Assembly: GCF_003990355.1 (NCBI RefSeq)
Contig: NZ_CP034670.1
Coordinates: 124,001-188,000, forward strand
Direction of reading: 5' to 3'
Origin: Eikenella corrodens
Lineage (GTDB): Bacteria; Pseudomonadota; Gammaproteobacteria; Burkholderiales; Neisseriaceae
Length of the DNA stretch: 64,000 nt
Shown in pieces: positions 17,242-26,771 of the stretch. Position numbers and translations under genes: made by a program. The number at the start of each line of letters is the position of its first letter. Position 1 is the stretch's first letter. Under the pieces are notes generated by a model. That model had not been told where the DNA came from, did no database searches, and was given only the letters and a program-made list of their open reading frames with translations.

Positions 17242-18895
17242 GAGGGTTGTTCCAGAAGTTGTAGAAGTTGAACCATTGCAGCGGCGCGCGCGCGGCGTGG
17301 GCGGCCAAAATGTCGGCGTATTGCTGCGCCATGCTTTCAATCACTTGTTTGCGCGTGGCGGCCGTCCAGCTCGGGGCTACCTGAAAACGTTTCAGGCATA
17401 AATGATAGCGGCCGTGCTCTTTTAGCACGAAGACGGTATTGGTGGGCGCGCGCAAGAGGCCGGCCAAGAGCCAGGGGCCTTGCGGCAGGTGGGCGGTGTG
17501 GCCGAGGAATTGCACGGGCACGGTTTTGTTGCCGCGCACGGGGGTGCGGTCGGCGGCGATGGCGAGCCATTCGCCGGCATCGAGTTTTTGCGATAGCTGG
17601 AGCATTTTGGCCGCATCGAGGTCGGCTACCTGAATCAGCTGCAAATCGCTGGCGCCGGCGGCTTTGAGGGCGCGGTTGAAATCTTCGGCATGGGCGTTGT
17701 GCACGAGCACGTTGAGTTTGAAGCCCCGGTGGTGGGAGACGAGGGCGCGGCACACTTCGATGTTGCCCAGATGCGAGCAGATGAGGATTTGGCCGCGGGT
17801 GTTGTGTTGCTCCACATCGGTGTAGATTCCGTCCGGGTCTTCCCGCACGAGGTCGGGTACGGTGATTTTGTGCTGCCACACGGCGAAGCGGTCGGCCACG
17901 GCCTCTCCGAAGGCGGCGAACTGGCGGTATACGGGGAAGCGTGCGGGCAGCGGCGCATCGGGGAAACTGGCTTTCAGGTAGCCTTGATATTGGCGCACGC
18001 TGCGGCGCTGGGCGGCGGAGGTGAGGTAGAAATAGGAAGATACCGCGGCAGCGATGATGTGCACCGGCCACAGGGGCAGGTAGCGCACCAGCCATTCGGT
18101 AATCTTGAGGAAGAGGCGGTGGCCGCGTTCGTGCTGTGCCGACCAATGCGCCCGGGCGGCCTGTGCCGCTTGAGGCCGTTTAAACAGGCGGCCGAGGCGG
18201 CGGGCAACCATGCCGCAAAACAGGCGGGCGTGCATTTGGCTGATGAGCAGGTTGTCGCGGCGCAGGTTGAAGTGCGAAATACCACCTGCTTCGTAGCGCA
18301 CGGGCGTGTCCAGCCAAACGAAGGGCGTGCCCGCCCAATGCAGGCGCACGAGGATGTCGTTGTCGAAATCCATGCGCTCGCCGATGATAGCGCCGCCGTA
18401 TTGGATGGGCAGCACGGCATCGAGCGGATAAACGCGGAAGCCGCACATGCCGTCTTTGATGTCGAACGACCAAGTATGCAGCACGTTCCAAAAATCGGTG
18501 ATTTTGCGGCCGTAGAAGCGGGCTTTGGGCACGTCGCCGCCGTACACCGGCCGCCCGCACACCACCGCCTGCGGCTGCGACTGCGCGGTTTCCACAAAGT
18601 GCGGGATGTCGGCAAAGTTGTGCTGCGCATCGGCATCAATCTGCAAAACGTGGCTGAAACCCTGCTGCGCCGCCAGCTTGAAGCCCCACTTCATCGCGCT
18701 GCCCTTGCCTCCGTTGGTTGGACGGAAGGCTACCTGAACGCCTTCTTCACGCAAGGCCTCCAAACCGGCGCGGCAGTCTTCGCCCGAGCCGTCGTCCACC
18801 ACCAAAACGGGCAGGCCGCAATCTCGCAGGGCGGAAACCACCTGCGGCAGCGTGCCGAGATGTCGGTAGTGGGGGATGACGGCGAGGAGCTTCAT
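17234..18895 (-). CDS. Bifunctional glycosyltransferase (GT2) / LpxL-type acyltransferase
   Basis: The product is 553 aa. Residues 1-230 form a GT2 domain (VVDDGSG at 33-39, an IDADAQHNF nucleotide-sugar/metal motif near 86, CGFRVYPLD). Residues about 265-553 form an HtrB/LpxL acyltransferase with the H-x4-E catalytic pair in SHLGNIEVC, ending in QWFNFYNFWN. I chose the ATG at 18893-18895; the frame stays open further upstream, but only through repeat DNA. Such fusions are known from aryl polyene clusters, where they are thought to build the lipid anchor. Four DUS copies lie inside the gene and encode peptides such as QGYLKA, VQVAF and RFQVA. It is co-translated with the thioesterase. Confidence 0.85.
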   Translation of the reverse strand: MKLLAVIPHYRHLGTLPQVVSALRDCGLPVLVVDDGSGEDCRAGLEALREEGVQVAFRPTNGGKGSAMKWGFKLAAQQGFSHVLQIDADAQHNFADIPHFVETAQSQPQAVVCGRPVYGGDVPKARFYGRKITDFWNVLHTWSFDIKDGMCGFRVYPLDAVLPIQYGGAIIGERMDFDNDILVRLHWAGTPFVWLDTPVRYEAGGISHFNLRRDNLLISQMHARLFCGMVARRLGRLFKRPQAAQAARAHWSAQHERGHRLFLKITEWLVRYLPLWPVHIIAAAVSSYFYLTSAAQRRSVRQYQGYLKASFPDAPLPARFPVYRQFAAFGEAVADRFAVWQHKITVPDLVREDPDGIYTDVEQHNTRGQILICSHLGNIEVCRALVSHHRGFKLNVLVHNAHAEDFNRALKAAGASDLQLIQVADLDAAKMLQLSQKLDAGEWLAIAADRTPVRGNKTVPVQFLGHTAHLPQGPWLLAGLLRAPTNTVFVLKEHGRYHLCLKRFQVAPSWTAATRKQVIESMAQQYADILAAHAARAPLQWFNFYNFWNNPHG

Positions 18896-18965
18896 AATCG
18901 GGCGGCGGTGGTGGGAAAGGCGGGATTGTAGCAAAAGGAGGGAAGGGCTACCTGAAAATCGAATG

Positions 18966-19069
18966 TATAGTGAATTAACAAAAACCAGTACGGCGTTGTC
19001 TCGCCTTGCCGTAACGTGTGTACTGTCTGCGGCTCGCCGCCTTGTCCTGATTTTTGTTAATCCACCATA
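18966..19069. repeat. Correia-type element upstream of the GT2/acyltransferase gene
   Basis: 104 bp with the standard core. One terminus reads CCACCATA instead of CCACTATA. It may influence the promoter of the leftward gene. Confidence 0.88.
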
Positions 19070-19220
19070 TTGTTTTCGCCCCATTGCGGCTTGTGCCCTT
19101 GGCTTTGCCAAGACCCGTTGCTTTTTCAGGTAGCCTTGGCAGCCGGAGAAGGCTACCTGAAAACATTTGCTTTACGCGGATTGGCAGCCGATAAAAGGCG
19201 TTGCGCCTGCAGGATGTTTT

Positions 19221-21071
19221 TCAGGTAGCCTCCGGCTGCCCGCCGTCTGTTTTGTCTTCCAGCATCTCCGCCGCTTCGCTGCCGGCCTGCTCCACCAGCT
19301 GCGCGTCGAGCCGTTTGCTGGCTTTCACGCCCATTTGGCGCAGTTTTTCCACGCGGCTGACCAAGTTGCCGCGGCCGCTGTAAAGCTGTTTGTGGGCGGT
19401 TTGGTAGCTTTCTTGCGCCTGCTGGAGGTTTTTGCCCACTTTTCCCAGCGTTTCCACGAAGCCGACGAATTTGTCGTAGAGTTTGCCGCCTTCGTCGGCA
19501 ATCTGCAGGGCGTGGCGGTTTTGGTATTCGTGCCGCCAGATGTTGGCCACGGTGCGCAGGGTGGCCAGCAGCGTGCTGGGGCCGACCAGGATGATGCGTT
19601 GGTCGAAACAGGTTTGGAAGAGATCGGGGTCTTGCTGCAGGGCGAGCAGGTAGGCGGGTTCTACGGGCACGAACATGAAGACGAAATCGAGCGATACCAG
19701 GCCTTCGATGTCGCTGTAGCGTTTGGCGGCGAGCTCTTTGATGTGCTGGTGTACGGAGGCGAGGTGGGCGGCGAGCTCGGCTTCGGCGGCTTCGGGGCTT
19801 TCGGCGCGGGTGTAGCGTACGTAGGCGGTGAGCGACACTTTGGAATCGACGATGATTTGTTTGTTGTCGGGCAGGTTGATGAGCACGTCGGGCTGGAGGT
19901 AGCGGCTTTCGCCGTCACTGTCGGTTTGGCGGCCGCCGCTTTGCACGAAGTATTCGCGCCCTTTCACCAGGCCGGAGTTTTCCAGCACTTTTTCCAAAAT
20001 CATCTCGCCCCAGTTGCCCTGGCTTTTGTTGCGGCTGCCGGTGAGGGCTTGGGTGAGGGCTTGGGCGTCTTGGTGCAGCCGGGCATTGAGCTGTTGCAGG
20101 CGTTTGAGCTCGTTTTCCAGCGTGAGCCGCTCTTTGGCTTCTTTTTCGTAGGTGTTTTGCACGAGCTGGCTGAAGCCTTGCAGTTTTTCGCTCAAGGGAT
20201 TGAGCAGTTGGTCGAGCTCTTGGCGGTTTTGCTCGGAAAAGCGGCGGCTTTTTTCTTCGAGGATTTGGTTGGCCAGGTTTTGGAATTGTTCGCCCAAGTT
20301 TTGGCGGGCTTGGTTGAGCAGGGCGATTTGTTCGGCGTGGGCTTGCTGCTGCTGTTCGATTTGGGTTTGCACGCGTTCGTGCTGCAGGCGGCTGGCGGCC
20401 AGCTCTTGGCGGGCGGTTTCGTAGCGCTGTTGGAGCTGCTGTTGCTGTTCGGCGGCTTCGGCCAGCTGGTTGTTGAGGTGCTGCACGGATTTTTCGGCGG
20501 CGGCGGCACGGGTTTGCCAGCTTTGGTTTGCTTCCTGTTCGGCGGCGAGCTGCTGCTTGGCGGCGGCCAGCTCTTGCTGCTGTTGCTGTTGGCGCTCGGC
20601 GGCTTCGGCCAAGCTGCGGTCGAGATGTTGTTTGGATTGTTCGGCAGCCACGGCACGGGTTTGCCAGCTTTGCACTTCTTCCTGCCCAGCGGCGGATTGC
20701 TGCTTGGCGGCGGCAAGCTCGCGCAACAGTTGCTGTTGCCGTTCGGCGGCCTCGGCTAGGCGGTTGGTGAAATGTTGCACCGATTGCTCGGCGGCGGCGG
20801 CGCGGGTTTGGTAATCCTGTGCGGCTTGGCGGGCGGCCGAAAGCTGCTGTTGGCTATCGGCCAGGCTTTGGGCGGTGTGGCCGAGTTGCTGTTCGCTTTG
20901 CTGCCAGGCCTGCTGTTGCAGGGCGAGCTGGTGTTGCAGGCGGTCGGCTTCCTGTTGGTGGCGGTGTTGCGCGGCTTGGTTGCGGGCATTTTGCCACAGC
21001 CAGACGATGAGTGCGCAGAGTAGGGCAGCGGCAAAGCAGGCGGCAAGCAGGATGGGAAGGGTAAAGGTCAT
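19221..21071 (-). CDS. rmuC: DNA recombination protein RmuC
   Basis: The product is 616 aa: one N-terminal membrane helix (about 5-27), a Q/A-rich coiled coil (about 30-270) and the conserved RmuC nuclease-like domain (about 290-570; GNWGEMILEKVLENSGL, PDVLINLPDNKQIIVDSKVSL, SLDFVFMFVPVEPAYLLAL). The family limits DNA rearrangement at inverted repeats and has a restriction-endonuclease-like fold. The coiled coil contains 49-residue tandem repeats, so it is longer than in many relatives. A DUS overlaps the 5' leader. A barstar-like gene lies 78 bases upstream on the same strand and may share the transcript. Confidence 0.92.
   Translation of the reverse strand: MTFTLPILLAACFAAALLCALIVWLWQNARNQAAQHRHQQEADRLQHQLALQQQAWQQSEQQLGHTAQSLADSQQQLSAARQAAQDYQTRAAAAEQSVQHFTNRLAEAAERQQQLLRELAAAKQQSAAGQEEVQSWQTRAVAAEQSKQHLDRSLAEAAERQQQQQQELAAAKQQLAAEQEANQSWQTRAAAAEKSVQHLNNQLAEAAEQQQQLQQRYETARQELAASRLQHERVQTQIEQQQQAHAEQIALLNQARQNLGEQFQNLANQILEEKSRRFSEQNRQELDQLLNPLSEKLQGFSQLVQNTYEKEAKERLTLENELKRLQQLNARLHQDAQALTQALTGSRNKSQGNWGEMILEKVLENSGLVKGREYFVQSGGRQTDSDGESRYLQPDVLINLPDNKQIIVDSKVSLTAYVRYTRAESPEAAEAELAAHLASVHQHIKELAAKRYSDIEGLVSLDFVFMFVPVEPAYLLALQQDPDLFQTCFDQRIILVGPSTLLATLRTVANIWRHEYQNRHALQIADEGGKLYDKFVGFVETLGKVGKNLQQAQESYQTAHKQLYSGRGNLVSRVEKLRQMGVKASKRLDAQLVEQAGSEAAEMLEDKTDGGQPEAT
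20391..20783 (-). repeat. 147-bp tandem repeats inside rmuC
   Basis: Residues 97-145 and 146-194 are two full 49-residue copies (core LAEAAERQQQ..ELAAAKQQ..QSWQTRA), and 195 to about 227 a partial third. The period equals seven heptads, so the coiled-coil register is kept. Confidence 0.85.
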
Positions 21072-21149
21072 AAAAGGCTACCTGAAAAACGTTGTTCTGG
21101 CGCTAAAGCGTGAGCTTCAGCGAAGTGTAAATGGGGAGCGGCTGGCGGT

Positions 21150-21497
21150 TTAATCTGCTATCGAAATCCGCACGATTTTATGCTCCTGCGGGTTGCCGTG
21201 CCAATAATCGCGGTATAGCTCCAGGCAGTCGGCAATATCGGCAAACAGTTTGGGCTGGCGTTGCTTGAGGTCGGACAGGCCGCAAAAGGCGATGTGGATT
21301 TCGCGTTGCGGCAGCCAGCCCAAGTCGCGCATACAGTCGTTGAGCGAATCGAGGCTGCCGCTGTTGAAATAGGCGGGCAGTTCGAAGGCTTCCTGCATGC
21401 GCTGCATCAGGCTGTGCGGGGTTTTGATGCGGGATAAATCCACGCTGATGGCGAGGGCATCCGGGCGGGTTAGGGTTTGGCGGATAAAGCGGCTCAT
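21150..21497 (-). CDS. Barstar family protein (putative ribonuclease inhibitor)
   Basis: The product is 115 aa. The barstar signature is visible as LMQRMQEAFELPAYFNSGSLDSLNDCMRDLGWL, matching the LPxYYGxNLDALxDxL core of the family, in which an acidic helix plugs the active site of barnase-like RNases. No RNase gene is adjacent. Uses proposed for orphan homologues include immunity against toxins from competitors. A DUS lies immediately before the ATG and no clear ribosome site is seen. The gene precedes rmuC on the same strand. Confidence 0.8.
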   Translation of the reverse strand: MSRFIRQTLTRPDALAISVDLSRIKTPHSLMQRMQEAFELPAYFNSGSLDSLNDCMRDLGWLPQREIHIAFCGLSDLKQRQPKLFADIADCLELYRDYWHGNPQEHKIVRISIAD

Positions 21498-21584
21498 GTG
21501 TGAGGCTACCTGAAAGCATCAAGTGAAAACGTATTTTACTGCTTTAAGCCTCGTAGAATGCGCCAAACCATCGCTTTCAGGTAG

Positions 21585-23012
<1,428 letters not shown>

Positions 23013-23033
23013 GGCCGCCTGCTGGTATTCAAC

Positions 23034-23066
23034 AAAAAGGCTACCTAAAATTTCAGGTAGCCTTTT
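23034..23066 (+). terminator. DUS-pair terminator of purB
   Basis: Opposed uptake sequences, the left with one lost base (CTACCTAAAA), form a stem with a tiny loop and a T run. Confidence 0.75.
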
Positions 23067-23106
23067 ATCCTTACCGTGCAGCCGATTAAGGGCTGTAAAC
23101 AGGTTT

Positions 23107-23586
23107 TTAGTAGGCCGAAGATTGGCTCGCCGGCAGCACGCGGGTGATGCCGTTGGCGCCTTGCAACACGCGCACGCGCTGGCCGGGGCGGAATTGGATG
23201 TCGTCTTTCTGCACCACGGAAATCGCGTCGCGCGAGCCTTCCAGCTGCACCACGATTTCATAGCCGCGCTGGCTGTCCAGCCCGCGGGTGAGCGACTGAG
23301 TGCCCAAACCGCCCACCACCGCGCCCAAAATCGCGCTCACCGCCTCGCCGCGGCCATTGCCAAAGTTGCTACCGCCGATGCCGCCCAGCAGCGAGCCTGC
23401 AGCGGTGATCAGCGGGTTGTCTTCGCCGCGGATTCGGGTGGGCGTTACCGACAGCACTTCGCCGTAGTAAACCCGGGCGGTGTTTTGCGCTTGGGAAGTG
23501 GTGTATTGCAGGGCGGAGCTGTTGGCGCAGCCGCCCAGCAGCAGGGCGGTGGATACGGCAGCCGCAAACAAGCGTGAAGTAGACAT
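23107..23586 (-). CDS. SlyB/PcP-type glycine-zipper outer membrane lipoprotein
   Basis: The product is 159 aa. The signal peptide ends in lipobox LLGGC (Cys20). The middle carries a glycine zipper (GSLLGGIGGSNFGNGRG..SAILGAVVGGLG) typical of the 17-kDa antigen/SlyB fold, followed by a small beta domain with YEIVVQLEGSRDAISVVQ. The family stabilises the outer membrane under stress. The ribosome site AGGAGAATCCC is excellent. It converges with purB, and the purB terminator lies between them. Confidence 0.86.
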   Translation of the reverse strand: MSTSRLFAAAVSTALLLGGCANSSALQYTTSQAQNTARVYYGEVLSVTPTRIRGEDNPLITAAGSLLGGIGGSNFGNGRGEAVSAILGAVVGGLGTQSLTRGLDSQRGYEIVVQLEGSRDAISVVQKDDIQFRPGQRVRVLQGANGITRVLPASQSSAY

Positions 23587-23986
23587 GGGATTCTCCTGAA
23601 AGGTGGTTAAACGGGCGGGATTATATAGCGGATAAGCTTATTTTTCGATACGGCTGCACATGCCCACGCTGGGATTGAGGCTACCTGAAAATAAAAACGC
23701 AAAAGGCCGGGTGGCAACACCGGTTTCACGCCATTGAAGCCTGCGCCCGCGCTTTCAGGCCGCCTCTATCCGAAAATCTCTAAGTGGCGGCAAGTTTATT
23801 TTGCCGCAGTTATGCCAACCAACCGTGCTTTCGCGGCGGCACCGGTTCGCCTTGCCGTATCGTCTGCGGTTCACCGCCCGGTATCGTTAGCCTTCCGGTT
23901 TGTTATATGTTTTCGGCCTGCTTTGCTGTATGATTTGCGCCGTATGGCATAGTCGAGCCAAACCCAGAACAAAACGGAGAGTATTT
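23587..23986. other. Gap between slyB and a lipoprotein gene, with a possible Correia remnant
   Basis: It holds one DUS near 23680 and a small GCGGCAA/TTGCCGC hairpin near 23790. At 23843-23878 GGTTCGCCTTGCCGT..CTGCGGTTCACCGCC resembles a decayed Correia core. No gene is seen. Confidence 0.45.
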
Positions 23987-24412
23987 ATGTGTCCACAAAC
24001 CGCATCCCGCAAAACCAAACGGCTGCTGCCGTTTGCCGCCGCCCTGCTGCTGGCAGGCTGCGCCACCACCATCAGCCCGATCGACACTCTGCGCTGGCGC
24101 GGCAAAGGCATCAGCGCTTTTGTTGCCGACGCCCAGCGCATGCCCGATATCGTGCGCCGCAACTGCGTGAAAAATAATGAAGTGCGCGACCTCTATGCCT
24201 GGCGCATCGAGTACTACGACGTCCGTCAGGCGTATGTGGGCCAATCCGGCAATGTGCAGTATTACCAAAACTACCGCCATTACGTTGGCCACGAATACCG
24301 CATCGTGGTAACCAAGCCCGACGGCACCATCCTCTCAGTGCGCGATACCTTCTTTGGCAATGCCGATAAAGAATACGGCTGCGAAGAATACCGCGAAGAG
24401 CTCAAGCTGTAA
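23987..24412 (+). CDS. Hypothetical lipoprotein
   Basis: The product is 141 aa, starting at the ATG after CGGAGA. A positively charged N-terminus and hydrophobic stretch end in lipobox LLAGC (Cys25). The mature part is soluble and tyrosine rich (YYDVRQAYVGQSGNVQYYQNYRHYVGHEYRIVV) and ends EYGCEEYREELKL with a single further cysteine pair possible (Cys50 and Cys133 region). I recognise no named family; a neisserial conserved lipoprotein is likely. It stands just before the repeat mosaic and may belong to it. Confidence 0.72.
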   Translation: MCPQTASRKTKRLLPFAAALLLAGCATTISPIDTLRWRGKGISAFVADAQRMPDIVRRNCVKNNEVRDLYAWRIEYYDVRQAYVGQSGNVQYYQNYRHYVGHEYRIVVTKPDGTILSVRDTFFGNADKEYGCEEYREELKL

Positions 24413-24585
24413 AACAGGCCGCAAGCCGCTGATAGTGCGGGAGCTGCCGGTAGCGCAGCCAATAAAGCCAACACACCGGCCAAGCCCCGTGTGTGGCGCG
24501 CCATTGCCATATGGCCATTTCAACGGCCAAGTGAAGCCAGTAGGCTTGAATAAGCCGGATGAAGAATTAGACGAAAGTATCCTGA

Positions 24586-24704
24586 GCATCATCATGCGCC
24601 ATCCGCGCTAGAGCGTTTGGCAGAAGATACGAAAAGGCTACCTGAAAGCTGAAACCGCGTGCGTGCGGGACGCACACACCCTACCTGTGCGGGCTACGCT
24701 TGCT
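24586..24704. repeat. Direct repeat R3, left copy (119 bp)
   Basis: Near-identical to 26772-26890 with the same length. It starts GCATCATCATGCGCC and includes a DUS and a REP hairpin. Confidence 0.9.
24655..24684 (-). repeat. REP hairpin with GTAG head
   Basis: Read on the minus strand it is GTAG followed by a GGTGTGTGCG..CGCACGC palindrome, the same unit that flanks the tyrosine transposase at 60.2-61.1 kb. Confidence 0.8.
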
Positions 24705-24738
24705 TGTGGTGATAAAGGGGTGAAATTTCAGGCGGCAA

Positions 24739-24866
24739 GCCGAACGATTTTTTCAGACGGCTTTGAACGAGGCGGCGGATTTGGAAATCCGAACCGTGTT
24801 TGCTGTGCAGGCTGCTTTTTGAACCGTTTAAGGGCTTTGAAAGCAGCCTGCATTTTTGAACTTCGT
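24739..24866. repeat. Direct repeat R1, left copy (128 bp)
   Basis: Matches 25810-25937 over the same 128-base length. It contains a Neisseria-type DUS core and an inverted AAGCAGCCTGCA pair. Confidence 0.9.
24806..24852. terminator. Hairpin from opposed AAGCAGCCTGCA uptake sequences
   Basis: TGCAGGCTGCTTT and AAAGCAGCCTGCA pair over 13 bp. This 12-mer is the DUS dialect reported for some Kingella. Confidence 0.65.
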
Positions 24867-24946
24867 CAGACTGTGTATTATATGACATATGCCGCTGCAG
24901 CAGGGGCGGAAAGTAAAAAGTAATGCGTCAGGCATGGGTGGGATGG

Positions 24947-24952
24947 TATAAT
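24947..24952 (+). promoter_or_regulatory. Extended -10 promoter of the DUF4189 lipoprotein gene
   Basis: TGG directly precedes a perfect TATAAT, 52 bases before the start codon. Confidence 0.6.
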
Positions 24953-25003
24953 CCGCGCCACATTACAGCAATCTGTTTTAACCGCCATAAATAAGGGATG
25001 ATT

Positions 25004-25639
25004 ATGCCGTCTCACAAAAAACACCTGCTGGCCGCCGCCGCGCTGGCTACTCTGCTGGCGGGCTGCCAGGGTTCGCTTGCCTACGAAGTGTTGCAGGCTG
25101 CCAAAGGAAACAACGGCCCTTCCGCACAGGATGTCGAATCCATGATGCCGATTGTGGAAGCAATGAAAGGTTTGCCTTCCAAAGCGGAACTGGCCACGCG
25201 CCCAATGCACCCGCGCAAATGGGGCGGATATGCCGTCTCGCCCGAGATAAAAATGCTATGGACAACCGACAAAGCCTTCGACACCCCCGAAGCCGCCTCG
25301 GCAGACGCACTCAAACAATGCCGCCAGGCCGGCGGCAGAAACTGCCAAACCGCCGTTCTTTACAGCAATCTGTGCTTTACCATGGCGCAGGGGCGACGCA
25401 ACGGCAAAGGCTTTGACGCAATGGGCTACGGCCCCACCCACGAGTTTGCCAAAATAACGGCAACGGGCAACTGCCAAAACCAGGGCGGCCAAGGCTGCCA
25501 CCCCACCGTCGGGGCAACTCCCTCCTGCGCCGTCCCTTGCAACGTCGTCACCAACAAATCCTGCCGCTACGAAGACCCCGGGATCATCTTCCCCGACAAA
25601 GGCATGAGAATGCAAAAGGTACCGTCGTTTTTCCGCTAG
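25004..25639 (+). CDS. Lipoprotein with DUF4189-like domain
   Basis: The product is 211 aa. Of two close ATGs I take the second (25004) because AAGGG is correctly spaced from it. Lipobox LLAGC gives Cys20 as lipidation site. The middle segment WGGYAVSPEIKMLWTTDKAFDTPEAASADALKQCRQAGGRNC matches the pattern of DUF4189 (GxxAxS..GxSxxxxSxxxAxxxALxxC), followed by a cysteine-rich tail (CQNQGGQGCHP, CAVPCNVVTNKSC) that probably forms disulfides. Function is unknown. The gene sits exactly between two 128-bp direct repeats, which suggests it arrived or duplicated as a unit. Confidence 0.75.
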   Translation: MPSHKKHLLAAAALATLLAGCQGSLAYEVLQAAKGNNGPSAQDVESMMPIVEAMKGLPSKAELATRPMHPRKWGGYAVSPEIKMLWTTDKAFDTPEAASADALKQCRQAGGRNCQTAVLYSNLCFTMAQGRRNGKGFDAMGYGPTHEFAKITATGNCQNQGGQGCHPTVGATPSCAVPCNVVTNKSCRYEDPGIIFPDKGMRMQKVPSFFR

Positions 25640-25658
25640 GCGGGTTTGAAAGGATTGG

Positions 25659-25708
25659 AGGCCGTCTGAAAATGCAGCTTCAATGCCGTTGCAACTTTTC
25701 AGACGGCG
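25659..25708 (+). terminator. Terminator from opposed Neisseria-dialect DUS
   Basis: GGCCGTCTGAAAA and TTTTCAGACGGC face each other 20 bases after the DUF4189 gene. The host dialect is not used here. Confidence 0.65.
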
Positions 25709-25809
25709 GCGGATTCGCATTTGAAGTGCAACTTTCCATAACAGAAAAAGGCCAGTATGCGGTAGCATACGGCCTTTCCTGCAAGAAAGATTGCCATGAG
25801 CTACACACA

Positions 25810-25937
25810 GCCGAACGATTTTTTTCAGACGGCTTTGGCCGGGCGGTGGATTTGGGAATCCGAACCGTGTTTGCTGTGCAGGCTGCTTTTTGAACCGTTT
25901 GAGGGCTTTGAAAGCAGCCTGCATTTTTTAACTTCGT
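25810..25937. repeat. Direct repeat R1, right copy (128 bp)
   Basis: Second copy of 24739-24866, with scattered substitutions. Confidence 0.9.
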
Positions 25938-26021
25938 TGAAACTGCGTTTTCAGGCTGCCTGAAAGCTGAAACCGCGTGCGTGCGGGACGCACACACCCT
26001 ACCTTGTGCGGGCTGCGCTTG
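25925..26021. repeat. Direct repeat R2, left copy
   Basis: Starts with TTAACTTCGTTGAAACTG, carries an AGGCTGCCTGAA uptake sequence and a REP hairpin (25973-26002), and recurs at 26677-26770 beyond the AT-rich gene. Confidence 0.85.
25973..26002 (-). repeat. REP hairpin with GTAG head
   Basis: GTAGGGTGTGTGCG on the minus strand followed by the complementary arm. Confidence 0.8.
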
Positions 26022-26025
26022 ATTG

Positions 26026-26673
26026 CTACCAACCTTTCTGAAACTTATTAACCATTCTGATTAATAAGATAAAAAAAGCAACAAAAAAACAAATTATTGA
26101 AAACAACCCAAAAATACGTTTATTTACCACTCTTTTCCTTGTAGGCCCAACACTTCCTACATCATATTTAATAATTACATTATCATCATTACCCGTTAAT
26201 GATAATATATTCCCATAATAACTTTTATTCCTCCTGTCTCTGTTGTCAACTAATAAAATCATAAATTTCATCTTCGCATTATTTATTACAGTCTCTTTAC
26301 GGTAACCACAAAAGGATAAGGAAACATTCCCTCCGCATGGTGCAGAGTATTTAGGTGAAAGCTCATCATCTATATAAAGAAACACTGTATCACTATCCAT
26401 CCTACTTCCCGTCCTATTGGACACTAGGGTGATTCTATCAGCCACTATTTCAATCTCGGTTGGTGGGAGCAATTTTCGCTGATACCAAGAATCTCCCAAC
26501 CAAATCAAATTACCTCCCAATGCAAAGAAAAATGCAATTAATGAAAACCATGAATAATCTACATAAAAATGATTATTTATATAATGAATAAATCTAGTGA
26601 GAAAACCCATAATTAACCCAATCAGATAATAAGCTGGCAAGCTTAGTATAGGTAGGTAGCCATTTATGCCCAC
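26026..26673 (-). CDS. AT-rich hypothetical membrane protein
   Basis: The frame encodes 215 aa from a GTG at 26671-26673; no ribosome site is visible, so the true N-terminus is uncertain and may be truncated. Two hydrophobic segments near the N-terminus (about 10-27 and 42-60) and one near the C-terminus (about 187-206) flank a soluble beta-rich middle (IEIVADRITLVSNRTG). The tail is basic. Base composition is far more AT rich than the neighbours and direct repeats sit on both sides, so it is very probably foreign. I recognise no family. Confidence 0.6.
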   Translation of the reverse strand: MGINGYLPILSLPAYYLIGLIMGFLTRFIHYINNHFYVDYSWFSLIAFFFALGGNLIWLGDSWYQRKLLPPTEIEIVADRITLVSNRTGSRMDSDTVFLYIDDELSPKYSAPCGGNVSLSFCGYRKETVINNAKMKFMILLVDNRDRRNKSYYGNILSLTGNDDNVIIKYDVGSVGPTRKRVVNKRIFGLFSIICFFVAFFILLIRMVNKFQKGW

Positions 26674-26676
26674 GCG

Positions 26677-26770
26677 TTTTTTAACTTCGTTGAAACTGAG
26701 CTTTCAGGCTGCCTGAAAACTAAGACTGCGTGCGTTTCGCACACACTCTACTCATACGGGCCGCTTGCTG
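26677..26770. repeat. Direct repeat R2, right copy
   Basis: Second copy of 25925-26021, more diverged. It carries an AGGCTGCCTGAA uptake sequence and a shortened REP hairpin at 26727-26751. Confidence 0.8.
26727..26751 (-). repeat. Shortened REP hairpin
   Basis: GTAGAGTGTGTGCG on the minus strand, then a shorter complementary arm. Confidence 0.7.
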
Positions 26771-26771
26771 C

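Larger units (their letters stand above)
24413..25003. other. Repeat mosaic between the two lipoprotein genes
   Basis: No gene is seen. The stretch holds the left copies of two direct repeats (24586-24704 and 24739-24866), a REP hairpin, one Eikenella DUS, one GCCGTCTGAA core (Neisseria dialect) and an inverted AAGCAGCCTGCA pair. It ends with the promoter of the DUF4189 gene. Confidence 0.7.
25640..26025. other. Repeat mosaic downstream of the DUF4189 gene
   Basis: An inverted pair of Neisseria-dialect uptake sequences (AGGCCGTCTGAA at about 25659; complement near 25697) acts as a terminator. A stem TATGCGGTAGCATACGGCC follows near 25755, then the right copy of R1 and the left copy of R2 with a REP hairpin. 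Confidence 0.7.

Noticed and set aside
17242..17340. N-terminal extension of the thioesterase
   Set aside because: It would read the acyltransferase C-terminus in another frame; the family start MAKHTYCRHSAEIEVPF fits the ATG at 17241.
18896..19111. N-terminal extension of the GT2/acyltransferase
   Set aside because: It would translate a Correia element and a DUS; the GT2 domain starts properly at the ATG at 18895.
24354..24611. Short plus-strand frame overlapping the lipoprotein end, ending ..IIMRHPR
   Set aside because: It starts inside another gene without a ribosome site. Its last codons lie in direct repeat R3, so the apparent conservation at 26.8 kb is repeat identity. A gene remnant remains possible.
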